DNA from: Pelagibius litoralis
GTDB lineage: Bacteria > Pseudomonadota > Alphaproteobacteria > Kiloniellales > DSM-21159
Length of the DNA stretch: 61,182 bases
Direction: 5' to 3'
Assembly (NCBI GenBank): GCA_029287455.1
Contig: JARFRB010000109.1
Span: forward strand, 1-61,182
In this document: piece after piece, positions 1-10,830 of the stretch
How the letters are laid out: each line of letters begins with the position of its first letter
Numbering within the stretch: position 1 is the first letter of the stretch
Notes under the pieces: generated by a model
The model's database searches: none
Seen by the model: only the letters and a program-made list of their open reading frames with translations
Told to the model about the DNA's origin: nothing
Translations under genes and position numbers: made by a program

Positions 1-321
1 ATGGTTGCCGAGATCACGGGTCAATATCCGGATCGCTCCCTTGAATGGAACGAAGCACAGTTCATCTGCATCGACTCTTTATTGCGCGAGCGGCCGGCAA
101 ATCAGTAAGGACGGTGAGCGTTGCGACCGCCAGGTCGGGAGACTGAGACGACGGTCTCCGAACCGTTCCAAAGCAGCTTCGACCACCCAGGGCTCGAGAG
201 CGATCCGCCCCGTGTCGCGATAGCGGTCGAGCTTTTTTGCTATGCGCAATGGTTCAAGCGCGCAACTGACGCTTCCCGGCTTTACGAAGACGAGGTCCAC
301 TGCGAGAGTTTGTTGGTTCGC
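1..321. other. left edge, no supportable gene
   Basis: I see no gene I can name here. A forward frame from base 1 encodes about 38 residues and stops at 115-117, so it could be the tail of something to the left, but it is too short to identify. The reverse strand stays open from about 320 down to 79 as a continuation of the ParB-like fragment, yet it loses all resemblance to that family. The stretch 469-681 is equally empty. The whole left edge looks like decayed mobile DNA. Confidence 0.4.
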
Positions 322-468
322 AAGGTTAGGATCGGTGAGAACCGGGTTGGTAAATCCAAACTCCACTATGGAAGCAATAATTTGATCAACCTGGCGCTTT
401 GGATGGGTCCTTGCATTTCGAGGATCAGGTTTGAGCTCAGCCAGGGGCCGATAAATAACCGACAGGCA
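322..468 (-). pseudogene. ParB/Srx-like N-terminal domain fragment
   Basis: About 49 residues on the reverse strand read SVIYRPLAELKPDPRNAR, then THPKRQVDQIIASI, then VEFGFTNPVLTDP. This is the start of a ParB-type N-terminal domain as found in phage- and element-borne ParB-like nucleases. The expected following segment (a GHGR-type motif) is missing and unrelated sequence takes over after DPN. A plausible ATG at 494 reads MTHELSPPL but is in a different frame, which suggests a frameshift near the N terminus. The fragment is therefore broken at both ends. Its neighbours DUF2924 and a serine recombinase often travel with such ParB-like genes in alphaproteobacterial mobile elements (family knowledge). 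Confidence 0.6.
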
Positions 469-681
469 AGGGGTGGTGAAAGTTCGTGAGTCATATCAGA
501 ATCTTATCCGCTAATACTGCTAAAGTGGTAGAGCATCTGACACTTATCTTGTGGATTTTCAACCCTTGTTTCTGTGGCTGGACATTGGCGCTGAAAGGAG
601 CATAGCTGTAGGCGCGCCCGGTTTTACTGGCTTTCCTCGGTAGCGGCGGGATTGTTTCGCCGTGGAATCGAGGGAATCACA

Positions 682-1101
682 ATGTCTAATTTCATCAGCG
701 ATATAGAATCGGGAGCTCAGAAACTAGAAGATCTTGATCTCGAGGGTTTGCGGAGGTTTTGGCGCAATCACTACGGATCACCGCCTCGGATCCGGTCTTT
801 AGAGCTCTTTCGTCTCAATCTGGCTTGGCGTCTGCAGGCAGAAGCGATGGGTGGTCTCGATCGTGAAAGTCGGCGGCACCTTCGGCGTCGCGGTTCGGTT
901 CGAGCTGAAGGACTAGAATTTGGCGTTGGCGCGAAACTGCGGCGTGACTGGCAAGGCAAGACGGTGGAAGTGATTGTCGCGGAGGAGGGGTTTCACTGGA
1001 ATGGAAAGAGCTATCGAAGCCTCTCAGGGGTCGCCACAGCAATTGCGGGCTCCCGATGGAACGGACCGCGCTTCTTTGGCTTGAGGCCAGACAAAAAATG
1101 A
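682..1101 (+). CDS. DUF2924 family protein
   Basis: The 139-residue protein matches the DUF2924 family, which has no established function. It is known as a small companion gene directly upstream of large serine recombinases in alphaproteobacterial mobile elements. Visible family features are the N-terminal helix with the segment [13 protein letters not shown], followed by [13 protein letters not shown], and a C-terminal segment with [15 protein letters not shown] and the ending GPRFFGL. The ATG at 682 has AGGGA just upstream and is preferred over a TTG at 652. Its stop overlaps the recombinase start (ATGA, 1098-1101), indicating translational coupling. It appears intact although its partner is broken. 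Confidence 0.8.
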   Translation: MSNFISDIESGAQKLEDLDLEGLRRFWRNHYGSPPRIRSLELFRLNLAWRLQAEAMGGLDRESRRHLRRRGSVRAEGLEFGVGAKLRRDWQGKTVEVIVAEEGFHWNGKSYRSLSGVATAIAGSRWNGPRFFGLRPDKK

Positions 1102-1795
1102 AAGCGCGGCGGAAACGCTGTGCCATTTACACACGCAAGAGCTCAGAGGAAGGGCTGGACCAAGACTTCAACAGTCTCGATGCCCAGCGCGACGCGTGCG
1201 CCGCATATATCAAGAGCCAAGCAGCGAGGGCTGGCGCTTGATTAGACATGCCTATGATGATGGGGGGTATTCCGGTGGCAGCATGGACCGCCCGGCCTTG
1301 CAAAGCCTGCTGGCGGACATTGCGGCTGGCAGGATGGAGACCGTTGTCGTCTACAAGATCGATCGGCTCACCCGATCTCTTGCTGATTTCGCTCGCATGG
1401 TGGAGCTATTCGATCAGCACGCCGTTAGCTTCGTGAGTGTAACGCAGGCCTTTAACACAACCAATACCATGGGTCGCTTGACCCTCAACGTGCTGCTCTC
1501 CTTTGCCCAATTCGAGCGCGAGATCACGGGTGAGCGCATCCGCGATAAGATCACTGCCTCGAAAGCCAAAGGGATGTGGATGGGTGGCACTCTTCCGCTC
1601 GGCTACGACCTACCGACATCAAACGACCGCACGCTGGTTGTGAACATCCGTGAAGCTGAGATCGTGCGACAGATATTTCGACGTTATTTGGCGCTCGGCT
1701 CCCTGTTCAACAGAACTCGCCCCCTGTTCTGGGAAATAATCTACCTGTTATGCAGAAAAAGAGGAGAGTCCTCGAAGTGCTTGGTAATGTGTTGA
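1098..1795 (+). pseudogene. large serine recombinase, frameshifted and truncated
   Basis: This is the remnant of a resolvase/invertase-family site-specific recombinase. The N-terminal catalytic domain is recognisable: [11 protein letters not shown] carries the nucleophilic serine, KIDRLTRSL the catalytic arginine, and FAQFEREITGERIRDKI the end of the domain. The beginning of the DNA-binding recombinase domain follows (LPLGYD to IVRQIFRRYLAL). One base has been lost near 1220, which shifts the frame between IKSQA and SEGWRL. After about 1700 the protein stops resembling the family, and the rest of the recombinase domain and the zinc ribbon are absent. It should be inactive. It probably drove integration of the element beside the tRNA-Gln gene. 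Confidence 0.85.
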
Positions 1796-1885
1796 GTTAG
1801 ATAAAGAAATTCTTAGAGCCCGCGACCTAAGGTGCCCAATTCCCCTGTAAAATTGCGATATTCGCAAAAAATTCCCTGTTATGGG
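1699..1885. repeat. cluster of short CCCTGTT-type repeats
   Basis: Within 190 bases the motif (C)CCTGTT recurs at about 1701, 1722, 1744 and 1874, with a variant CCCCTGTAA at 1842. Two copies are preceded by AATTC or ATTC and several are followed by ATG or TGGG. The cluster starts exactly where the recombinase reading frame loses family similarity. It may be the scar of a recombination or insertion event. The identity of the repeat is unknown. Confidence 0.35.
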
Positions 1886-2057
1886 CTCAAACTGACCTAC
1901 TCGCCGACGGCGCGGAGACCGCGCCAGCAAAGACCGCAAGTTCATGGTCTTTGGAGACGGGTATACGCGGGTGCGTACGAGATGTGCGCGGAAATGCCCG
2001 CCCAGATCAGATGTTTACGGCCACGGGCGGAATACAGAGACGAGTGCGAGGGGTGGA

Positions 2058-2131
2058 TGGCTGGGGGACCTGGATTCGAACCAGGACTAGCGGAGTCAGA
2101 GTCCGCGGTTCTACCGTTAAACTATCCCCCA
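2058..2131 (-). tRNA. tRNA-Gln (anticodon CTG)
   Basis: The reverse strand folds into a full cloverleaf of 74 bases. The acceptor stem is TGGGGGA paired with TCCCCCA, followed by discriminator G and an encoded CCA. The D arm contains AACGGTAGAAC, the anticodon stem GCGGA pairs with TCCGC around the loop CTCTGAC, and the T arm has CCTGG-TTCGAAT-CCAGG. The loop gives anticodon CTG, which reads the glutamine codon CAG. Its 3-prime end faces the recombinase remnant, as expected for an integration target, but I could not find a second copy of the tRNA end on the left side of the window. Confidence 0.95.
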
Positions 2132-2354
2132 GCGGAACCAAATCCGCCGAATCCCCGGCGACCGGGGTGCGAGAAGAGTTATTTAGTCTACCCCTAGCCT
2201 AACTTTCAAGTGCCCATGCGGCCTTGCGGGCTTGGCCTTGGCGAATTCAAGCGGTTAAATGGCCTTGTCATTTGTCCTGTCAATTAGGACGGCGTGGTGC
2301 GTACGCTTTCTCTTTGTGCCGCCACGCTCCGAGCGCCACTCGAGGAGGGGAAAC

Positions 2355-3485
2355 GTGCCGCGAAGGTCCGACTGTCAGCCGGAATTGAACGTCGGCCCGT
2401 CCGGCGGTTCCGGCAAGGCGTCGGTAGGGCACCCGGCGCGATATCCTCGGCTTTCGCGCAACCGACGTGGAAGGGGGGGCGGTTCGCGGCCGTCCTCGCG
2501 GGAGGTCTACGCGGCCATCGATTTGGGCACGAATAACTGCCGACTACTGATCGCTACCCCTGCGGAGCAAGGAATTCGCGTTGTTGACGCCTTTTCGCGC
2601 ATCGTCCGTCTTGGCGAAGGCTTGTCGCGCCACGGAGTGCTGAGCCCGGCTGCGATGGCGCGAACCATCGACGCGCTGAAGATCTGCGCCGCCAAGCTGG
2701 AGCGCCGCCGGGTGACCAGGCTGCGGGCCATCGCGACGGAGGCGTGCCGCCGGGCGGCCAACTGCTCGGAATTCCTGGAGAGGGTGCGGCTGGAGACAGG
2801 CATACACTTGGAAATCATCTCGAACCTGGAAGAAGCGAACCTGGCGCTTTTCGGCTGTGCGCCCTTGTTCGACCGCTCGGTTCCACATGCCTTGGTGTTC
2901 GACATCGGCGGCGGTTCGACCGAGATCTCGTTTTTGGATGTTGCGGCTTTTCCGGGCAAGGGCACGACCAATGGAAGCCCGGAGGTCGTTCGGGCCTCGG
3001 CCCATTCCATTCCCCTGGGGGTGGTGACCTTGGCCGAGCGCCATGGCGGGCATCATGTCGCATCCGATACTTATGAAACCATGGTGACCGAAGTGCTCGA
3101 GGCGATCACGCCCTTTGAGACGCGCCACGACCTCTCGGCCCTGGCCCGGTCCGGGGAAATACAGATGCTGGGCACATCCGGCACGGTCACGACCTTGGCC
3201 GGTGTGCACAAGCGCTTGCCGCGCTACGACCGGTCGCGCGTGGACGGAAGCTTCATGGACTTTTCGGTGGTGCGCGAGGTCAGCGACCGGATAATCACGA
3301 TGTCCTACGAAGAGCGGGCGGCCCATCCCTGCATCGGTGAGGAGCGCGCGGATCTGGTGGTCGCTGGCTGCGCCGTCTTGGAGGCGATTTGCCGGTGCTG
3401 GCCGGTCGGCCGGCTTAGGGTGGCCGACCGTGGTTTGCGCGAGGGCATGCTTTTCTTGCTGATGCGGGAGCTTGGGGAAGCGTGA
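2355..3485 (+). CDS. ppx: Ppx/GppA-family exopolyphosphatase
   Basis: The protein (376 residues) belongs to the actin-fold phosphatases that degrade polyphosphate or pppGpp. The first phosphate loop is [12 protein letters not shown] near residue 54, the second is [11 protein letters not shown] near 182-192, and [11 protein letters not shown] follows. I chose the GTG at 2355 because AGGAGGGG lies five bases upstream. An ATG at 2259 would add 32 low-complexity residues and has no such site. About 50 Arg/Gly/Ser-rich residues precede the domain, which may be disordered. The gene overlaps rlmE by four bases (GTGA), so the two are probably coexpressed. Polyphosphatase versus pppGpp phosphohydrolase cannot be separated from sequence. 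Confidence 0.88.
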   Translation: MPRRSDCQPELNVGPSGGSGKASVGHPARYPRLSRNRRGRGGGSRPSSREVYAAIDLGTNNCRLLIATPAEQGIRVVDAFSRIVRLGEGLSRHGVLSPAAMARTIDALKICAAKLERRRVTRLRAIATEACRRAANCSEFLERVRLETGIHLEIISNLEEANLALFGCAPLFDRSVPHALVFDIGGGSTEISFLDVAAFPGKGTTNGSPEVVRASAHSIPLGVVTLAERHGGHHVASDTYETMVTEVLEAITPFETRHDLSALARSGEIQMLGTSGTVTTLAGVHKRLPRYDRSRVDGSFMDFSVVREVSDRIITMSYEERAAHPCIGEERADLVVAGCAVLEAICRCWPVGRLRVADRGLREGMLFLLMRELGEA

Positions 3486-4228
3486 CGTCAGGCGGCAATC
3501 GGCGTGGCGCCGGGGGCTCGAAGGGGGACTCCAAAGGGAGCTCCGGTGCGCGTCGTCTGCACGCCCGGGTCCGGACGGCGAAGGGCAGGAAGATCTCCTC
3601 GACCCAGTGGCTCGAGCGTCAGTTGAACGATCCCTACGTGGCCGAGGCGAAGGCGAAGGGTTACCGCTCACGCGCAGCCTTCAAGCTATCGCAGATCCAC
3701 GAGAAGGTTGGGCTGATCCGGGCGGGCGCGCGTGTTGTCGATCTCGGGGCGGCTCCCGGGGGCTGGACCCAGGTCGCGGTGGCGCTGGCCGGGCCGACTG
3801 GCCGCGTGGTTGGCATCGATTTGCAGGAAATGCTTCCGGTGCCAGGGGCTGAGCTCCTGCAATTGGACTTTCTCTCCGAGGACGCCCCCGAGCGCCTCGA
3901 AGCGGCACTCGGGGGGCCGGTGGACGTCGTGCTTTCCGACATGGCCCCATCTTCCACCGGGCATTCGAAGACCGACCACCTTCGCATCATGGGGCTGGCG
4001 GAAGCGGCTCTAGACTTTGCCGAATCCGCGCTTGCGCCCGGTGGGGCCTTTGTCTGCAAGGTCTTGCAGGGGGGCAGCGAGAAGGCGCTGCTGGATCGCC
4101 TAAAGAGGCATTTCGCGAAAGTCCGGCATATCAAGCCTCCGGCCAGCCGGGCCGATTCCTCCGAACTCTACGTTGTGGCGCAAGGCTTTCGCGGGCAGCC
4201 GCGCGAGGTTGCGGATCCGACTAGCTGA
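3482..4228 (+). CDS. rlmE: 23S rRNA (uridine-2552-2'-O) methyltransferase RlmE/FtsJ
   Basis: This SAM-dependent enzyme methylates the ribose of U2552 in the A-loop of 23S rRNA, a late step in 50S assembly. The Rossmann motif [11 protein letters not shown] lies at 85-95. The family's catalytic K-D-K-E tetrad is visible as Lys68, Asp153 (LSDMAPS), Lys193 (VCKVLQG) and Glu228 (SSELYVV). At 248 residues it is longer than the E. coli enzyme because of a basic Gly/Ser/Arg-rich N terminus of about 35 residues. It starts with GTG overlapping the ppx stop codon. Confidence 0.95.
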   Translation: MTSGGNRRGAGGSKGDSKGSSGARRLHARVRTAKGRKISSTQWLERQLNDPYVAEAKAKGYRSRAAFKLSQIHEKVGLIRAGARVVDLGAAPGGWTQVAVALAGPTGRVVGIDLQEMLPVPGAELLQLDFLSEDAPERLEAALGGPVDVVLSDMAPSSTGHSKTDHLRIMGLAEAALDFAESALAPGGAFVCKVLQGGSEKALLDRLKRHFAKVRHIKPPASRADSSELYVVAQGFRGQPREVADPTS

Positions 4229-4255
4229 CCCGCGATTTGCGAGGGGCTTCCCGGC

Positions 4256-5776
<1,521 letters not shown>

Positions 5777-5828
5777 CGCGGTTGTCCGGTTCGCGGGGCA
5801 GCATTCAGGCCGGGATTGGGCTGCGATC

Positions 5829-7127
5829 ATGATCTCGGCCGCGCGCCGCCAGGCGGCTCTTGAGATCTTGGAACTCATCGACTCGACGGGGCAATCGGCC
5901 GACCGGGCGGTCGCCGGGTACCTGCGCGGACGCCGGTATATCGGCGGCGGCGACCGGCGTGCCATCTTGGAGCAGGTCTATGGGGTGCTGCGCGGCCAGG
6001 CACGGCTGGATTGGTGGATTTTGAGGGCCGGCGGCGAGGTTGGGCCGCGGACCAGGCTTCTGGCCTGGCTGGCACTAACGCAGGGGGAAACCCTGGAGAG
6101 CCTCGCCCAAGATTTCCTGGGGCAGCGCCACGGTCCACAACCTCTCAATGAAAGTGAGAAAAATCTTTTAAGATATTTAGATGGAAAAGATTTAAGCGAT
6201 GGTTCGCAATCGGAGTCGGTTGCTTTTGAACTTCCTGAGTGGGCCGTCGGAGAGCTCCGCGCCGGCCTTGGGGATCGCTTCGAGCAAGAGGCGGCGGCGT
6301 TGAGGGAGCCGGCGGCCGTGGACCTGCGTGTCAACACCCTGAAGTCGGATCGAGAAACCGCAAGGCGTGCCTTGGCGGCCGAGGGCGTGGAGGCGGCACC
6401 GACGTTGCTTTCTCCACTTGGGCTGCGGCTCGAAACAAGAAAGCCCATCGCCGCGACCAAGGTCTTTAGTGAAGGTATGGTCGAGGTCCAGGATGAGGGT
6501 TCGCAGCTCGTGGTGCAATTGGTGGAGGCGGCACCGGGTTTGCGGGTGGTGGACTTCTGTGCCGGTGCCGGCGGCAAAACGCTGGCTCTGGCGGCCGATA
6601 TGGAAAACAAAGGCCAGCTTCTGGCGCTGGATGTATCGGAAGGGCGGCTGCGCCGCGCGAAGGCCCGGTTTCGCAGATCTGGTGCCCACAACATCGAAAC
6701 CCGGACGTTGCGCAACGAACGGGATCCCTGGCTTAAGCGCCGTAAGCAGGCTTTCGACCGGGTCTTGGTGGACGCGCCCTGCAGCGGCAGCGGGACTTGG
6801 CGCCGCAACCCGGACGCCAAGTGGCGCCTGCGGTCAGCCGACCTTGAGACCCTTGCAGACCTGCAGGGCCGAATTCTGGAGAGCGCGGCCAGACTCGTGA
6901 AGCCGGGCGGGCGTTTGGTTTACGCCACCTGCTCGCTCTTTGCTCTCGAGAACGAGAAGCGGGTCGAGGCGTTTTTGGAGGCGCATCCGGATTTCAGCCT
7001 TTTGCCCGCGAGCGAGGTCCTTCCCCGCGTCGCCGAAGGGCGTGGGGATGCTTGGCTGAAACTCTTGCCGGGCCGGGATGGGACCGATGGCTTCTTTGCG
7101 GCCGTGCTACGGCGGGAGGACGCATGA
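5829..7127 (+). CDS. rsmB: 16S rRNA (cytosine-967-C5) methyltransferase RsmB-like
   Basis: The 432-residue protein has an N-terminal NusB-like RNA-binding domain (ARRQAALEIL to RGQARLDWWIL) and a C-terminal Rossmann methyltransferase domain. SAM binding is at FCAGAGGKTLALA. The two conserved cysteines of m5C RNA methyltransferases are Cys318 in DAPCSGSG and Cys368 in YATCSLF. The start at 5829 follows guaB by about 50 bases. Its stop overlaps the next gene by four bases. Bases 6141-6200, in the linker between the domains, are only about 28 percent GC, unlike the rest of the gene. RsmB is the best fit, but related RsmF/NOP2-type targets are not excluded. Confidence 0.9.
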   Translation: MISAARRQAALEILELIDSTGQSADRAVAGYLRGRRYIGGGDRRAILEQVYGVLRGQARLDWWILRAGGEVGPRTRLLAWLALTQGETLESLAQDFLGQRHGPQPLNESEKNLLRYLDGKDLSDGSQSESVAFELPEWAVGELRAGLGDRFEQEAAALREPAAVDLRVNTLKSDRETARRALAAEGVEAAPTLLSPLGLRLETRKPIAATKVFSEGMVEVQDEGSQLVVQLVEAAPGLRVVDFCAGAGGKTLALAADMENKGQLLALDVSEGRLRRAKARFRRSGAHNIETRTLRNERDPWLKRRKQAFDRVLVDAPCSGSGTWRRNPDAKWRLRSADLETLADLQGRILESAARLVKPGGRLVYATCSLFALENEKRVEAFLEAHPDFSLLPASEVLPRVAEGRGDAWLKLLPGRDGTDGFFAAVLRREDA

Positions 7128-7669
7128 TCGCCGGGGCCAGCCTGCGCGAGGCGACCGCCATGGATTGCGCGGCTATTGCGCATGTGCATGTGGAAACCTG
7201 GCGATCATGCTATGTGGGCTTGGTTCCTGATTCTTATCTGATCGGCATGTCGGAAGAGCGGGAGGCGGTCATCTGGCGCGAGAACATCGGGCGGGGCCGG
7301 GCTGGCAGTGTCCTGGTGGTCGAGCACGAGGGCAGCGGCGTGGTGGGGTTTGGCAGCTGTGGCGCCTCCCGGTATCGTGGCATGGCCTACGCTGGCGAGA
7401 TCTACACGCTCTATGTGCTTCCGGACTGGCAGAATCGTGGCCTTGGCCGCGCGCTGGTTGGGGGCTTGTTCGAGGAGTTGGCCGCCGATGGCTTGACCTC
7501 GGCATTCCTGTGGATGCTAACGGGCAATCCCACGCGTTTCTTCTATGAAGCCCTTGGTGGCCAGGTCGTGGCGGAGCGTCAGGAGCGGTTCGCGGGAACC
7601 TCTCTCGATCAGACCGCATACGCCTGGCCGGACCTCGTTACCTGGCTGCGCGAGGCCCGGAGCGCTTAG
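7124..7669 (+). CDS. GNAT-family N-acetyltransferase
   Basis: The 181-residue protein has the GNAT fold: an N-terminal helix pair (AIAHVHVETWRSCYVGLVP), the beta4 region EIYTLYVLPDWQ and the acetyl-CoA pyrophosphate loop QNRGLGRALV. It would transfer an acetyl group from acetyl-CoA to an amine; the substrate is unknown. Its ATG overlaps the rsmB stop (ATGA), so it is probably translationally coupled to that gene. Confidence 0.88.
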   Translation: MIAGASLREATAMDCAAIAHVHVETWRSCYVGLVPDSYLIGMSEEREAVIWRENIGRGRAGSVLVVEHEGSGVVGFGSCGASRYRGMAYAGEIYTLYVLPDWQNRGLGRALVGGLFEELAADGLTSAFLWMLTGNPTRFFYEALGGQVVAERQERFAGTSLDQTAYAWPDLVTWLREARSA

Positions 7670-7740
7670 CGCTGGGCGAGGCCGTTCCGGCCTCTTGAAA
7701 GCATCGGGCCGCAGAGTGCTGGGCATGCTATAAGGCTTTC

Positions 7741-8286
7741 ATGAGTGTCTTGATCAAACCGCCGGGGCTTTTGGTTCTGCTGGCCGCCGGGAGCCTGATG
7801 CTCTCCGCTTGCGATACGGACAGCGAGCCGAGGGATCGCGAATCCGGCAATCAGAAGATTTGGCTGACGATTGGCTCGGCCGCGGGGCCGGAGATGCCGC
7901 GGCTGATTTTGGTCGCATCCGAACGGGGAAATTCGATGAACGACGAGAGCAGGATCGATAGGCTCCGCCAGGCGGCGAACGCCAAGGGTGCGAGCTTTCA
8001 TGTCGCGGGCACCCACACGGCCGAGACGCGTAACTATTTCATCCTGGATAGCGACCAGCGGATCGCCGCCGCCTGGGACACGCTCGATGAGGCGGAGGAG
8101 GCGCTGGGGGTCAACGATGAGGGCGAGGGGAGCAACCCGGCCAATGTTGGCGGCGTTCCCAACAAGGCCGCGATGCGCAAGATGCCGAACAGCCGTGGAG
8201 AGCCCGTTAGCGGAATGGGGCAGGACGTGTGGTTCGACCCCAAGACGGGCATGCGCTGGAGCGAAAAAGAGCAGAAGTGGTTCTAG
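7741..8286 (+). CDS. putative lipoprotein of unknown function
   Basis: The 181-residue protein begins with a hydrophobic signal segment (LLVLLAAGSLMLSAC) ending in a lipobox-like LSAC, so the mature protein probably starts at a lipidated cysteine near residue 24. The rest is polar, with a central segment FHVAGTHTAETRNYFILDSD and a C terminus VWFDPKTGMRWSEKEQKWF. I do not recognise a family. An internal ATG at 7936 could give a shorter cytoplasmic protein, but the lipobox supports the long form. The stop codon is TAG. Confidence 0.65.
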   Translation: MSVLIKPPGLLVLLAAGSLMLSACDTDSEPRDRESGNQKIWLTIGSAAGPEMPRLILVASERGNSMNDESRIDRLRQAANAKGASFHVAGTHTAETRNYFILDSDQRIAAAWDTLDEAEEALGVNDEGEGSNPANVGGVPNKAAMRKMPNSRGEPVSGMGQDVWFDPKTGMRWSEKEQKWF

Positions 8287-8512
8287 GTCCAGACGCTAAA
8301 CTGGATCTCTTAACAACACCACGGTCACTCCCGGGCGCGAGTCGTGCGCTGCGCGGCACCCCGAATGGGTGACCGCAGGGGGTGTAGGCTTTAGCTGTCG
8401 GAGTGAGTACGGCGCGCGCGCCCTTTGAGCGGGCTCCATTCTTTTTCGCCAATCGACAAAAATCCCACCATGCCATGACATAGAGCCTCGACTTGACGGA
8501 GGACTAGGAACC

Positions 8513-8656
8513 ATGGCGTTTAAATCCAGCGCTCCGAGATCGGGCTTGTCGTACCGCCGGATTGTTCCTCAGCGGAACATGACCGTGCTCTTTGCTTTCT
8601 GTGGCGTCTCTTGGGTTCTGTTCATGGCCGTGTTCGCCTACTACGCTTTGCTGTAG
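8513..8656 (+). CDS. small single-pass membrane protein (47 aa)
   Basis: The short frame encodes 47 residues: a basic N-terminal half (MAFKSSAPRSGLSYRR) and one membrane helix (TVLFAFCGVSWVLFMAVFAYY) at the C terminus. GGAGGA lies about ten bases before the ATG, which supports translation. It sits alone in the roughly 500-base gap upstream of guaA. The basic N terminus suggests an N-in orientation. I do not recognise it. It could be a small accessory subunit or a regulatory membrane peptide. Conservation in related genomes would decide whether it is real. Confidence 0.55.
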   Translation: MAFKSSAPRSGLSYRRIVPQRNMTVLFAFCGVSWVLFMAVFAYYALL

Positions 8657-8793
8657 TTGGTTTCCTGGGGCTCTGCGCCGCGAGGCTAAGTTTTCGCGGC
8701 TGTCAGGCCCCGCTCGCGTAGGCCCCACGCCGGCGGACGGGCCGGCCGGCAAAGGGATGTTGTCAGGGCGCGGGCCGCATGATATCCCGTGCC

Positions 8794-10341
8794 ATGACGG
8801 ACAGGGTTCTCATCGTCGATTTCGGGGCGCAGTACACGCAATTGATCGCACGGCGCATCCGGGAAAGCGGCGTCTACTGCGAAATCCTGCCCTGTACCGC
8901 CGAGCCCGCGCGCATCATCGACTTCGCGCCGAAGGGAATCGTCCTTTCCGGCGGACCCGCCTCAACCACCATCAGCGACAGCCCCCGCGCCCCGAAGGTC
9001 GTCTTCGAGCTCGGCGTACCGGTGCTTGGCATCTGCTATGGCCAGCAGACCATGGCGATGGAACTGGGCGGACGGGTCGAACGCGCCGACCATCAAGAGT
9101 TCGGCCGTGCCTTTCTAGAGGTCACGGAGCACTGTGGCCTCTTCGAAGGCCTTTGGTCGCCGGGCGAGCGCCATCAGGTCTGGATGAGTCATGGGGACCG
9201 GGTCACGGACCTGCCCGAAGGTTTCCGGGTCGTCGCGACCTCGGAAGGTGCGCCCTTCGCGGCGGTTGCCGACGACGCACGGCGTTTCTATGGGGTGCAG
9301 TTCCACCCGGAAGTGATGCATACGCCCGACGGCGCGCGCTTGCTCGCGAACTTCGTGCATGGCGTTCTAGGCTGCGCCGGCGACTGGACCATGGCTGCCT
9401 TCCGCGATCAGGCGATCGAGCGGATCCGCCAGCAGGTGGGGGAGGGGCGGGTAATCTGCGGCCTTTCGGGCGGCGTCGACTCCTCCGTCGCGGCCGTGCT
9501 GATCCACGAAGCGATTGGCGAGCAGCTCACCTGTATCTTCGTCGACCATGGTTTGCTGCGTGCCGGAGAGGCGGAGCAAGTGGAGCAGGTCTTCCGGCAC
9601 CACTACAACATTCCCTTGGTGGTGCGCGACGCGAGCGAGCTTTTTCTCGGCAAGCTCGCCGGCGTCGAGGATCCGGAGGGAAAGCGCAAGATCATCGGCA
9701 GCACCTTCATCGAGGTCTTCGAGGAAGAGGCAGGGAAGATCGGCGGGGCCGACTTCCTGGCCCAAGGCACGCTCTATCCGGACGTCATCGAGTCCGTGTC
9801 CTTCACCGGCGGGCCATCGGTTACCATCAAGTCGCACCACAACGTCGGGGGCCTGCCTGAGCGCATGCGCATGGAATTGGTGGAGCCCTTGCGGGAGCTG
9901 TTCAAGGACGAGGTGCGGGCCTTGGGGCGTGAACTCGGCCTGCCCGAAAGTTTGGTCGGCCGCCATCCATTCCCCGGACCGGGCCTGGCGATCCGGATAC
10001 CGGGCACGGTCACGGCGGAAGCTTGCGACATCCTGCGCAAGGCCGACGCCATCTATCTGGACGAAATCCGTAAAGCTGGCCTCTACGACGCGATCTGGCA
10101 GGCTTTTGCCGTTTTGCTGCCCGTGCGCAGCGTCGGGGTCATGGGCGATGCCCGCTCCTACGAGCGCGTCTGCGCTTTGCGGGCCGTCACCTCCACCGAC
10201 GGCATGACCGCCGACAGCTTTCCCTTCGAGCACGGCTTTCTAAGCGCCGTGGCTACGCGCATCATCAATGAAGTGCGCGGCATCAACCGCGTCGTCTACG
10301 ACGTCACCTCTAAGCCCCCGGGCACGATCGAGTGGGAATAG
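8794..10341 (+). CDS. guaA: GMP synthase (glutamine-hydrolysing)
   Basis: GuaA converts XMP to GMP using ATP and glutamine. The N-terminal class I glutamine amidotransferase domain has the catalytic Cys81 in GICYGQQ and the His of FHPEV. The ATP-pyrophosphatase domain has the P-loop LSGGVDSSV, and the C-terminal dimerisation domain ends with [11 protein letters not shown] as expected. The length is 515 residues from the ATG at 8794. An upstream in-frame ATG at 8779 would add only five residues. No riboswitch-like leader is evident upstream. Confidence 0.97.
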   Translation: MTDRVLIVDFGAQYTQLIARRIRESGVYCEILPCTAEPARIIDFAPKGIVLSGGPASTTISDSPRAPKVVFELGVPVLGICYGQQTMAMELGGRVERADHQEFGRAFLEVTEHCGLFEGLWSPGERHQVWMSHGDRVTDLPEGFRVVATSEGAPFAAVADDARRFYGVQFHPEVMHTPDGARLLANFVHGVLGCAGDWTMAAFRDQAIERIRQQVGEGRVICGLSGGVDSSVAAVLIHEAIGEQLTCIFVDHGLLRAGEAEQVEQVFRHHYNIPLVVRDASELFLGKLAGVEDPEGKRKIIGSTFIEVFEEEAGKIGGADFLAQGTLYPDVIESVSFTGGPSVTIKSHHNVGGLPERMRMELVEPLRELFKDEVRALGRELGLPESLVGRHPFPGPGLAIRIPGTVTAEACDILRKADAIYLDEIRKAGLYDAIWQAFAVLLPVRSVGVMGDARSYERVCALRAVTSTDGMTADSFPFEHGFLSAVATRIINEVRGINRVVYDVTSKPPGTIEWE

Positions 10342-10367
10342 GGGCGGCGCGGCCTCGGAGGCGCTGA

Positions 10368-10757
10368 ATGTTCGGTCTCTTCGGCCTTTTCGGCAAGGCC
10401 CGGAATCAGGAGCGTTTCGACGACTATCTCCGGTCGGCGGGGTTGCACCCCCATGCGCTGGACGAAGCGGTGAAGTTGACGGTCCTGCGGTTTTTCAAGG
10501 ACCGGCCGGAGGGCGAGGCCTTGAACGCCGAGCTGCGGGCCGCGGCCGCTTTGCTCGTCTATTGCATTCTTGGTGCCAAGGATTTCACCGAGAAGAACGG
10601 GGCGGAAGCCGCGGCCGAGCAAGAGCGGCGCTTGGCGCTAGCGGATGAGGCAGGCGAGGGGCCGGACGCGCGGATCGTCCTGCTCGCTTTGCACAGTGGC
10701 GTCGCGGACGAGCGGATTGCGGCGCGCTTCGACTGGGACGCCGTGGCGCCGGATTGA
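10368..10757 (+). CDS. hypothetical protein
   Basis: The protein has 129 residues and starts MFGLFGLFGKAR, 26 bases after guaA in the same direction, so it may share its transcript. It is mostly helical and acidic, with the segment LDEAVKLTVLRFFKDRPEGEAL and an Ala/Glu-rich middle. There is no signal peptide, no clear membrane segment and no family I recognise. Its base composition matches its neighbours. It is convergent with the autotransporter gene. Confidence 0.6.
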   Translation: MFGLFGLFGKARNQERFDDYLRSAGLHPHALDEAVKLTVLRFFKDRPEGEALNAELRAAAALLVYCILGAKDFTEKNGAEAAAEQERRLALADEAGEGPDARIVLLALHSGVADERIAARFDWDAVAPD

Positions 10758-10830
10758 GCCGAGAGCCGCTGCGTCCAGCAGACGCCAACCTTAAATCTAT
10801 ATTCCTGTGGCCCGGCGTGTGGACGTGCCC

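Noticed and set aside
520-560. Sequence GTGGTAGAGCATCTGAC resembling a tRNA D arm.
   Set aside because: No matching acceptor stem, anticodon stem or T arm could be found around it. It may be a decayed tRNA copy, but I cannot support a gene.
1832-2202. Two overlapping forward frames of 83-121 codons.
   Set aside because: They run antisense through the tRNA-Gln gene and give the GGPGFEPG-type peptide that is a known false prediction from tRNA genes.
8592-9860. Forward frame of 422 codons overlapping guaA.
   Set aside because: It is an Arg/Pro/Gly-rich out-of-frame reading of guaA.
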